Source of the DNA: Xanthostigma xanthostigma
Lineage: Eukaryota; Arthropoda; Insecta; Raphidioptera; Raphidiidae
Direction: 5' to 3'
Assembly: GCA_963575645.1 (NCBI GenBank)
Contig: OY754467.1
Location: 4,774,001-4,838,000, forward strand
Length of the DNA stretch: 64,000 nt
Part shown: positions 45,711 through 55,551 of the stretch, one piece after another
Layout: each line of letters starts with the position of its first letter
Position numbering within the stretch: the stretch's first letter is position 1
The notes under the pieces: generated by a model
What the model was told of the DNA's origin: nothing
Database searches by the model: none
Seen by the model: only the letters and a program-made list of their open reading frames with translations
Program-made: the position numbers and the translations under genes

Positions 45711-46045
45711 AAAACGCAAATTCACTCTGGGAGTGCCGACAGAAGTGAAAGCGCAGAGAAGTTTGAACTAATAACTTCCAAGAAATTCCGTCTGATGTCG
45801 CCAAAACACAACTTATAGTGTAGTTAAAAACCATTCGATTGCATAGACAAGTCCCAAAAAATATATAACTTGCACATTAATACAATGGATTTCATTTAGG
45901 GCATGTCACAAAAGTTTTCGTCTTACGAATTTGGTCTTACGAATTTTCGATCAGGTCATGTGTCCTGACGCGAGTTTAACATTTTTTACCCATTACAAAA
46001 AAAGTCTACAACGCCGCTAAAGAAGTTTTCACTTCAAAAAACATG
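45711..46045 (+). repeat. Module shared with the core of the 42719-43556 element
   Basis: 'cactctgggagtgccg.cagaagtgaaa' and 'cttacgaattttcgatcaggtca.gtgtcctgacg.gagtttaacattttttacccattacaaaaaaagt' occur in both places in the same order, but here about 130 bp of other sequence separates them. Confidence 0.6.
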
Positions 46046-46385
46046 TAAGGAGAGATCGCTGTCGGACTATAAAAGAAAACGGGTTGTGTTTTAAAAATAT
46101 GATGGCCTGTTTTTCAATGACGCTATCGGTAATGTTCTGATAAACATTTGCACGTAGGCGTTTAATGCAGAGGTATTAAGCATGGATTAACTGCAGCCAT
46201 AGATAGTAATTGTGACTAAGTCTTTACTGTGATATTATATAGCACTGATTTACATGGAAAAATATTAATCCCTGAAGTGCAGTAATTTCTAAATTAATAA
46301 AAGAAATACTCCTGATGGATTTAAAACATTATATTTATTATTTTATAAAACCAGAGCCTCGTATAATAGCCCTGATCTTATTAAA

Positions 46386-46984
46386 CTAATGTGACCTGTG
46401 CGAATTATTCGCACTAAATAAGTATAATAATTATCACTTTACAAAATTATTTTTTAAATATGATTGCAGGTATTCAATTCGTTTCTAATTTTACACACTG
46501 CTTATAACGTTCTTCTTTTTGTTGTATTACAATATGAAGCTCAGATGACAGATCGAAGAAATATTTCACTAAAATTGTCATATAGAGGCGCAAGTAGCAA
46601 AAGCGTTGAGCTAAGCCGTCAGATGGCATCATGCAGCATTGCTGTGACGTTGTTCAGCGTTGCTTGCTGTTTCAAAATTAAAGCCGTCAGATGGCAGTAT
46701 GCAGTACTGTGTCTGTTGTATTACAATATGAAGGTCAGATGACAGATCGAAGTGTTGACATTGTTTCAAAATTAAAGCCGTCAGATGGCAGACGTTGTTC
46801 AGCGTTACTGTATTTTAATTAATTTACAAAAACAAAAGCAATAATAAATTTCTTAGTTATCGATGTCAGTAGAGCAAGCAATTATCTGTAAAATGATATA
46901 TACCTAATTTGTGTAGAGAAATTGTGAGGTTTTTTCTAAAAAGGGAGGCAAACATCTTTAACCTTAGCGTATTAATATATATGA
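46386..46984 (-). mobile_element. Non-autonomous Helitron, copy 2
   Basis: Reverse orientation of 4659-5252, with the hairpin at 46398-46414 and the TC end at 46983-46984 (read on minus). The terminal CTAG has become TTAG. Carries the same extra internal duplication as copy 1. Confidence 0.72.
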
Positions 46985-49113
46985 TAACTATCGATCTATC
47001 CCGGTTTCACCCGAGTGTAAAATTGTAAGATTTATAAATCCCATATATGGGTGAGTTGTTACGTGGTATGGATGGTTGCGTAGATGGGAAGGTCAATATA
47101 ATATTTCCAGAGAAAAAGAGGGGGAGAAGATTAATCATATATCTATTAATTAACTATATGAATCATTGCCTATCTACTCAATGTGCGGTGAGTGAACGCA
47201 ACAAAGCGTCTCTTTCTTCGATGTAATTCCCTGATTTCTCCGATGATAGGATTGGTTGATGTATACTTACATTCAATCTGAATAAAGTATCTCTGTTTCA
47301 AAAACTTTGTCTTTTTCTATGACGTTAACATGGGCTTGCCCAAATTTTGGCCCAGGAGGGAGAAAATTAGATATTTCTTAAGCCGGGTCCCCCGTGCTTG
47401 TTTTGCCCTCCTGATGGACACGGCAGTGCTTACGGCGTAAAAAAGACAGAAGTATATGCTTGCACCCTAATGGCACGATTGCGATTTTTTTAGTCCTATG
47501 CTCAGTATAGAATAAAAGTATATGGTTTTATATAACCAACAAAGTTTTGAGGGCGAGAAATCAGAATCTTGCCATGCGCGCCGATGAATCTAGCTACGAG
47601 TTCGTAATTTTTTACCAATAATCAATATTGCCTAAAGTTTCTAACGGAAATTAGCAAAAAGCGATTTTTTTTTTGAAATTCAAATTCTTAATTTAACCAC
47701 TTTTGGACTAGTAACACCTAACTTTGCAAAATGCGTCAACATGACAATGTTTCTGAATTATTTTATCGGGGCAACAACTTTTTTCGACTTTATCACATTC
47801 CATATTAATCCTCATCGAATGGAAAAATGTTCATGTTACAAAAGTATGACAGATAAAAAAATCTGACAAGTGTTTATTAACGAAAAAATTTCCAAGATGA
47901 AAAATCGGTAATCGATACTTTCATTACAAAATAATTACGGAATTTCTCAGTATTATTTTTTATGGGATTTTTTAGCAATTTGTCGATGCTACTATTGCGA
48001 AATAGTAGAGAGCGACTCATCAATTGGCGAAGCATGTAAAGCATAAAAACTGCGCTGCTTACATACATATATTAGATTGTTAAGTATAATACTTAATTTA
48101 TTAGTCACTAATAAACGTAGGTATCGTACTATAAACGGAAAACGTGTTTTCAGATTTTTTGTCTGTCTGTCTATTTGTACCTACTTACTACTAGCATGAT
48201 TCAAGAATGGCTGGCCTGATTTTTGTAGAACTCATTAGCACTATTAGCAGTAAGTTTGTACTGACTACTGACAAACTTAAAATTCGAAATTTTCGTTGTT
48301 TCATTGCGCCATATAATGGGATACTGACGTCACTTCCGAGTTGTCACTTTTAGGATGCCGTGCATCCGATAAAAATCAACGGAACCCTTATAGGGGCACT
48401 CCCGTCTGTCTGTCACAGCTTATTTTCTCCAAATCTTCTGGATGAAAGAAGTTGAAATTGGGTTGAGTTAAATGACCCAATCATGGGCGTATAGCGTAAA
48501 TAAACTAACTCTGATTGTGGGGGGCAAATTAGAAAATTTAAAAAATAATATCAAGTGCGTCATGTGATGTATTAAATGAAAGTGCTCATTATAAAAAATA
48601 CAAATCCCTATATATTTTTTTTATAATTTTAAAAGATATTTAAAAAAATAGATACGAGTCTCGAGCATTCCCCCACCCCTTATTTTGGACAGTTTTCTTA
48701 TATAATTGACGTCAGAATGTCTCAACGAGTACTTTCATATCATAATGAGGCAGTCGTAGTTTTGCAATTTCCGCCCGTATAAAAATAATATTAATAAATT
48801 GTGGTTCCCTATTAGAGGAACTATTAGATAATTTATATTGAAAAAAAAATTATTTAGAACTATGCGACTTGATAAAAGATTATATTGCATTATTTATACA
48901 ATAAATTGAAGATAATTAGATAATATCAATAATTTGTTTTATTGTTTTTAAAAATAGATTAAATTTGGTTTAATTATAAATATTTAAAATTATTTATAGT
49001 GTTTTTATGTGCCTAATGAGTTTGAGTAAATAACATAGACAGTCGCGTTTTTATTGTTCTAAATTCATTTAAATAATTAAAATGTATCGTCTAGGTTCAA
49101 CCGTACTTTGAGC
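46985..49113. other. Intergenic stretch, partly repeat-derived
   Basis: 'atctatcccggtttcacccgagtgtaaaa' at about 46993 resembles the tail of the composite SINEs. 'aatcaacggaacccttataggggcactcccgtctgtctgtcacag' near 48365 is retroposon-like. No coding signal is seen. Confidence 0.35.
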
Positions 49114-49175
49114 GAGAGAGAGAGAGAGAGAAATTGTTGATTATAAACGCTCGATAACTGAGATCATTAGCGTCT
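49114..49175 (+). repeat. Copy of the dispersed ~50 bp motif
   Basis: A (GA)n run, then 'attgttgattataaacgctcgataactgagatcattagcgtc'. Confidence 0.6.
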
Positions 49176-49809
49176 TGGCCGTACTTCGACTTAAAATTAT
49201 TAGTTCTCGATTATTTAAGAAAGCATTCTTTATTCAGATGAAGTGCAATTTATACAAGATGTTGCGTTTTATAGGATATTTTCTAAGGAAAGAATCGTTT
49301 CTTTAGTATGTAAAGATTATGAAACGTTTAAATCCGTCGATATTTCGATTTTGACTTTTTTCGCAATCATAAAAACTTTTTCGCTTAAAAATGTTTAGGA
49401 TAATTCTGCATTGATTTTTCGTATCGTAATTCGTAATACGCTTATAAAATGTATTTGTCTTTTTCTTAGTATCTCGTAATGTTTGAAAAACTGTTAAACC
49501 TTTATTCTTATAATCTCAAGTGGTCTTTTATTAAAACAATACCCATGAAACAAACTCGTATTTCCATTGACTTAGCTACTGTGAATAGTTGCAAAATAAT
49601 GCCAACAGATGTCTTACAAATGACCCAAGCGCACAAAAAATAACTCCAGAGATCAGTGGAAATGACCATAGAAATAATATCTATGGAAGTGACCCGTTAT
49701 TTATACTCCTTGTATCTATTTTTTATAAACATAACCTGACGTTTTAATTTGACACTTACCGATTTCCCTGTTTTTGTAAGATTTTACGATTTCATATTTG
49801 TGTTTTAAA

Positions 49810-50880
49810 ATGTCTGAAGAAACGTCAAAAATTGTGTTTAAAAGAAAGAGCAGAAAACCTCTGAGAAAACGACAACAGTCATCTGATGAAAGTGAATCGT
49901 CAGAAGAAGAAAATGTTCGGTAAAATAAATTTATGTTATTTGTTATACGACTACATTTGCCACTTGAAAATTAATATTAATTTGGAACAGGAAAACATTA
50001 GAAGAAATGAAAGAACTACAAAAACTTCGCGGACGTCCCAATGGAGTAAGTGTAGTAGGACTTGCCCTTGGTAAGAAAACGACCATCGAAGAAGAAATAA
50101 CAGTAAGTAGCAACTTATTTTTCATAAACTACATTTTGTAAACTATTTTTTAAATAAATTGAATATTTTAGAAAGATCCGTTTAGAATAAACAGCGGCGG
50201 TTTAATAAACATGAATGCCTTAAAAAGCGGAAAAATCAAAACGAATGATGATGCATACGATACAGGAATAGGGACACAATTTTCAGCAGAAACAAATAAA
50301 CGCGACGAAGATGAAGAGATGATGAAATATATTGAAGAGCAATTGTCGAGACGCAAAGGAACAGATAGTGGCGATGAAGGCAAAACAAAAAATGAAACTA
50401 ATGTGGAACAGGAACAAAATAAATACTTCACTCCTGAAGAAGCTGCCCTTCAAGCTGTACCAAAACATTTGAAAGAATCGTCAACGCAACGATCTGAAGA
50501 AATGTTATCGAATCAAATGCTCAGTGGTATACCGGAAGTTGATCTTGGGATCGATGCTAAAATTCGTAATATAGAAGCAACGGAAGAAGCTAAGCTCAGA
50601 CTTTTATGGGAAAAACATAATAAAAAAGATGGTCCATCACAATTTGTGCCCACCAATATGGCCGTCAATTTTGTACAACATAATAGATGTATGTAATTTT
50701 TTTTTTCCTGACTGATTTTTTCTTTCTTGTTAGTGTATTTGCCATAAGGCACTTACACTATTGGCGTCGGTCGGATGGCGGGACCTAGGGGTCGGACCAA
50801 AATTTCTCGACGTTTCATAACTTTCTAAGAAGTTTGGCACCATTTTTGGAAATGTTTATATATATATGTATATATATATA

Positions 50881-50918
<38 letters not shown>

Positions 50919-52267
50919 CGGGCTATAACTTTCGAAGGAGTTAATTGATTTTAACGAAATTTGGACCACATGTTGAAATCCATCACCGCACGAAGCCTAT
51001 TTAAAATGGGCCCAATCGGGCCATGTTAAGGGTGGTATTTAGGGGTTGAAAAAAGTTTTCGGGCCCAAAAATACCGAAAAAATTTTCGGAACCGTTTCAA
51101 ATTTGAAATTTAACCCTTCAGTAATTATTAAAATGTGCTGCTAAAATTTTAATAAAATCGGCCCGACAGGACCGGACTTACAAATTTTATGAAAACACAA
51201 GTTTCTGATATGGATTTTACATACTGAAGAGTGTATATAATTTGGTACAGATGTTGAATTGATATGTAGTATTGAAATTAAGTAAAAAAATGTTTTAAGG
51301 GTTGTATTAAGGGATAATTTTTTTTATTTTGTCGAAAAACAAAGTTAAGTTCATATAATAGAGCCACACTGCTTATAAAAGCAAATACACTATATGTCGG
51401 CAGGGTTTCGCACTGCGACCCGGAGTTTTATTATTTATTTAATAATGGCCTCGAACTGCGCATTTCAAATCATATTTTTAGTAAATTATTTAAAACTAGA
51501 GTGATCTGTGCGAATTATTCGCACTAAATAAGTATAATAATTATCACTTTACAAAATTATTTTTTAAATATGATTGCAGGTATTCAATTCGTTTCTAATT
51601 TTGCACACTGCTTATAACGTTCTTCTTTTTGTTGTATTACAATATGAAGCTCAGATGACAGATCGAAGAAATATTTTACTAAAATTGTCATATAGAATAG
51701 AATAGAATAGAATAGAATGGAATAGAATAGAAATAGAGACGCAAGTAGCAAAAGCGTTGAGCTAAGCCGTCAGATGGCATCATGCAGCATTGCTGTGACG
51801 TTGTTCAGCGTTGCGCCGTCAGATGGCAGACGTTGTTCAGCGTTGCTAATAATTAATTAATTTACAAAAACAAAAGCAATAATAAATTTTTTAGTTGTCG
51901 ATGCCAGTAGAGCAAGCAATTATCTGTAAAATGATATATAATTTATGTGGAGAAATTGTGAGGTTTTTTTCTAAAAAGGGAGGCAAACATCTCTAACCTT
52001 ATAGCGTATTAATATATATGATATTAATAAGTACCAAGCCAAAGTAAACGTAGCCTTTAATCAATAAAAAATGAGGTGATTGAAAGTTGATAATTATTGT
52101 TTGTTTCAGTTAATATTGAAGACAGTGGTATTCCCAGGAAGAAAAGAGAACTGGATAAAAGAAGAGAGGCATCTTCAAGTAACAACAGTAACAAAAAATC
52201 TAAGACAGAAAAAGCGACAGATGATTATCATTATGAAAAATTTAAAAAGCAATTTAGAAGATACTAG
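49810..52267 (+). CDS. TLS1/C9orf78 family spliceosome-associated protein
   Basis: Nuclear protein of the TLS1/C9orf78 (HCA59) family, associated with the late spliceosome in other eukaryotes. Exons: 49810-49919, 49991-50102, 50172-50688 and 52110-52267, all GT/AG, phases consistent, giving 298 residues (human 289). Seen in order: a basic N-terminus and acidic serine stretch (about 1-36); R-P-N-G-V-S-V-V-G-L; D-P-F-R-I-N-S-G-G-L; the family core F-S-A-E-T-N-K-R-D-E-D; then E-E-M-L-S-N-Q-M-L-S-G-I-P-E-V-D-L-G-I-D-A-K-I; F-V-P-T-N-M-A-V-N-F-V-Q-H-N-R-F; and the C-terminal D-D-Y-H-Y-E-K-F-K-K with R-R-Y at the end. Intron three (1.4 kb) contains a TA microsatellite and Helitron copy 3. The start is the first ATG and matches the family N-terminus in length. 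Expected to be a single-copy housekeeping gene. Confidence 0.93.
50856..50916. repeat. (TA)n microsatellite
   Basis: About 60 bp of mostly TA dinucleotides with a few G and T interruptions, in intron three of the TLS1-like gene. The sequence on both sides ('gttataactttc', 'cgacgtttcataacttt') looks repeat-derived. Confidence 0.8.
51496..52021 (-). mobile_element. Non-autonomous Helitron, copy 3, with an internal (AATAG)n run
   Basis: CTAG at 51496-51499 (minus-strand 3' end), hairpin next to it, and the TC end at 52020-52021. Shorter than copies 1 and 2. A pentanucleotide run (aatag)n at about 51694-51733 breaks the shared frame. It lies in intron three of the TLS1-like gene, ending about 90 bp before the last exon. 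Confidence 0.75.
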
Positions 52268-52290
52268 ATTTGTGTCTAAGCCGGTGAAGA

Positions 52291-52296
52291 AATAAA
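52291..52296 (+). terminator. Polyadenylation signal of the TLS1-like gene
   Basis: AATAAA, 23 nt after the stop codon; the next is about 25 bp on. The Harbinger element begins at 52334, so a longer 3' UTR would run into it. Confidence 0.45.
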
Positions 52297-52333
52297 TCAG
52301 TTCGCGTGGAATTTGTGATAAATAATAGTATTA

Positions 52334-52982
52334 ATAGACGATCGAACTTGGTACGGACCGGACAGCGGATATGGTCCGCTCCGTACCAAATCTGCTCGTC
52401 TAGACAGTAGTCTGCGTGTCCGCGCGGTTCGATGGTTTGCACATCGTACTTGGTTCGCTTCGTACTTATATCCGTGCGTGTGTATACAAGAACGATTGAA
52501 CTTGATACATATAACCGTATAGCGACGTCATTGTAATTCAAAACGTTGTGCAACATGACAGAAATTTTGACAGAACGCGAAGTGAAGTATTGGTATTGTA
52601 TAAAGATTTCCCATGTTTGTGGGATCTATCGAATAAGTTATATTGTAACAGAGAAGCGCGTAACAACGCTCTAGAAATTCTTCGGGAGTGTTATTCAAAA
52701 TATGATCTTCGCTATCAAGCGATTTTATTAACTTCATATGACTAAATTCATCGCGATCTTTCAAATAGAATTTTGCCCACTCCTTTCTTTTCTTCCTTGT
52801 TGTTTGTGGCGGCATTAACGTTGCCGTTAGAACAAACGCAATTTTCCCGCGCTTAATCGGAGGCATGATGTTCGCGACCTGTGTACACAAGGAGACTGAC
52901 AGATTCGGTCGTCTGTTGTAACCAGCGAACTTGATCCGCCGTACCATGTCCGTTCCCGGCCCGTACCAAGTTCGATCGTCTA
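52334..52982. mobile_element. Harbinger-like element with MADF and transposase gene remnants
   Basis: Perfect inverted ends tagacgatcgaacttggtac and gtaccaagttcgatcgtcta, set in a palindromic 'gtattaa/ttaatac' target. On the + strand at about 52575-52705 is part of a MADF (Myb/SANT-like) domain: V-L-Y-K-D-F-P-C-L-W-D-L-S-N-K...R-E-A-R-N-N-A-L-E. On the - strand at 52717-52866 is the N-terminal start of a Harbinger-type transposase (M-P-P-I-K-R-G-K, then R-K-K-R-K-E-W-A-K-F-Y-L-K-D-R-D). Harbinger elements normally carry exactly these two genes. Here both are truncated and converge, so the element is an internally deleted derivative. It sits 67 bp after the TLS1-like stop codon. Confidence 0.72.
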
Positions 52983-53330
52983 TTAATACTATAAGATGCC
53001 AATTCATCGGTTCTACAGCAGAATCTGTTGATCACAGCTATTTATATAAAACGACAATTTTAATTTTTTTTTAATATTTATAAATAACAATATGTTAGAG
53101 AATAAAGATTGCTAGACAGGACGTGATTTGTGATCTGTTAATTTTTCCCAAACATTCAAAACAGTTATTTTTCTAATTTTGTTGAAATATGTGCAATTTT
53201 CGTGTAGAGAAATCAATATTTGATAGCAGCGTTAAATTGTTACAAATTTGCGAATAACTTGGTACTAGATCGGCATAGAAATGCCAATATTATTATGGCG
53301 TTTGTATAATTCATTCAAATAACTCATAGA

Positions 53331-54033
53331 CGGAGAGCTGGCTACGGAGAAAATGGGTGACTCGGTGCAGAGCTGAAAATTTGCAGAATAATAGGAGATA
53401 GTACAAGTAAGTAGGGAAAAAATTGCCAGAAGACTAGGCGGAAGATAAAGAGCCGTCAGAAGGCGCTAATGTTGCGAAAAATCAGTGCACTTCTGGCAAT
53501 TTCTATACTTATTCTGTAATTCGAAACTAGATTATATATTATACATTATATGGTTATAAGGGCATACTGAAAATTCAAACATGATATAATAATTACATTC
53601 GACAAATATTCAAAATTATTAATGACATTTTGATAGAAATAAAATTAATCGTCATATATTTTCATTAATAAAATTACGTTGTTATAACAATGTAATTTTA
53701 TTAATTTATTTAATTTTATTTCTATCAAAATGACATTAATAATTTTGAATATTTGTCGAATGTAATTATTATATCATGTTTGAATTTTCATTATGCCCTT
53801 ATAACTATATAATGTATAATAAATATAATATATAATCTAGTTTTGAATTACAGAATAAGTATAGAAATTGCCAAAAGTGTACTGATTTTTCGAAACATTA
53901 GCGCCTTCTGGCGGCTCTTTATCTTCCGCCTAGCCTTCTGGCAATTTTTTCCCTACTTACTTATACTATCTCCTATTATTCTGCAAATTTTCAGCTCTGC
54001 ACCGAGTCACCTATTTTCTCCGTAGCCAGCTCT
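53331..54033. mobile_element. Long palindromic element P1, copy C
   Basis: Left 'cggagagctggctacgg', with the outer 'tagacggag' matching the right flanks of copies A and D; right 'ccgtagccagctctta'. Near-identical arms of about 320 bp. The spacer contains 'gttgttataacaatg', as in copy D. Confidence 0.75.
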
Positions 54034-54189
54034 TAGCCAGAAGTGTCAATTTATAAGTTGAATCCATATAGTTATAGTAGTTCGAAACCTTAAATAATTA
54101 AATAAAAGGATGTTTTTAATTTTTACAACCAGTTCTCAACCGAGAACTGCAAATCCCAAATCATAAATGTATTTATCATTATGTCAAGT

Positions 54190-54374
54190 CAGTGGCGGAT
54201 CCACGGGGGGGGTTTTCGGGTTCAAACCCCCCCCTTCCAGAGAATCAAAAATCCCAAATTAAAATCTTACTGCGCAATAAAAAAAAAACTTTTCATGTTT
54301 TTCATGAATTCTCCGCAAAAGGAGTAAAAAATTTTCAAGACCCCCCCATTGCCGTAATCCTGGATCCGCCACTG
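54190..54374. mobile_element. Short hAT MITE with perfect 8 bp target duplication
   Basis: cagtggcggatcca and tggatccgccactg are perfect 14 bp inverted ends. tgtcaagt flanks both sides (54182-54189 and 54375-54382). 185 bp, with G and C runs just inside the ends. An 81-codon open frame covers it by chance. Confidence 0.82.
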
Positions 54375-54382
54375 TGTCAAGT

Positions 54383-55551
54383 CATAATGAAAATAAAAAG
54401 TTTTTATCAATCTTGCAAATCATTGTTTTCGTATTAATAAATAATCAAACGCAGTTATCTACTTTTTTTGCAAAGTTCGTTGGTCTCATTAAAACCAGAA
54501 CGACTTTGAAGTAAGGAACAGTTATAAAAATCCAGTAATCATTTTATGAAAGATTTATGATAAATTGATTATTAACTGTAAATACCCTACCATTCCTATC
54601 ACTTTATCATTTATAAAAATTAAACATGTAGAAGAAAAGAGGACGACAAAAACTTTGAACCATTTCGCTAGGAAAGTAATTGAGAACTTTAATAATTAAT
54701 TCATGAATGCTTCGTTATATATTTATGACAAAACTGTTTGATAAACAGACAGAGAATTGAAAAAATAAAACTATAAATACTGATAGTTTAATAATTAAAG
54801 CGAAATAATTATTTTGCCATCATTTTAAATAGACTTTGACTTCAAAATCTCCCTTAATTTTCTACCATTTATCATTCCAAATTACCGATAAGCCAGTTAT
54901 AATACAAACAATAATTTTTGTTTATTACTTATTTATCTGTAATTTAAAAATATGATAAAAATAAGGTGTGTGTGAAAAATTGAACTTCGTACTCAACCTA
55001 TTACATGATTTGTTAATTCATTAATAAATAGTAAAAGTATTATAAACTTAATAATTTCCTGTTAATAAATGTATTATAATAATATAATGATGCAATTAAA
55101 AAACCCATCGATATTCCCTTGAAAATTAGCATTACATGTGCGTTTTGTTTATTAAATCAAATGATAGTCCAGGTTTACAAGTTGCATGTTAAGGGTTAAA
55201 TAAACTAAAAATAAATACTGTGTCCGATTATGACGATCGGTACACGTGTAAGCATGAGACAGACATATACTACTAAATTGGGATAAATCTATATAAAAAC
55301 GCGTTTGTTAAATAAAGAAAGAAGCTATGACTTGCTTTCAAACTTGTTTACTACATAAAGTTTTGTACCAAAGTACAAGGGTTCTTACCTTGGGATGACG
55401 ATACAAATAACTTTTTGATTAATTCGCTCACATTAGATGACTTTAAATTAGTAAAATCCTAGCTGTGATATTTACCGGACATTTTCGCTGTTAACTGTAT
55501 TTTAACTGGTGTGATTATTAGTTAAAATCATTTTATTTACGTTTGATAAAT
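54383..55551. other. Intergenic stretch and Mcad upstream region
   Basis: AT-rich; no gene or repeat recognised. The Mcad promoter must lie in its right part, but I see no clear TATA box close to the ATG. Confidence 0.35.

Noticed and set aside
47057-47330. A stretch with TGTTA...TAACA ends, an AATAAA near its right end and TGG after it, like a lone LTR of an LTR-retrotransposon fossil.
   Set aside because: No second LTR, no coding part and no target duplication were found, and some of its text ('agatgggaaggtcaatataatatttccag') also occurs near 34130 in a different setting. Not enough to call an LTR element.
52528-53007. 159-codon minus-strand frame as a whole gene.
   Set aside because: Only its middle part (52717-52866) resembles Harbinger transposase; the rest is antisense to the MADF piece or terminal repeat.
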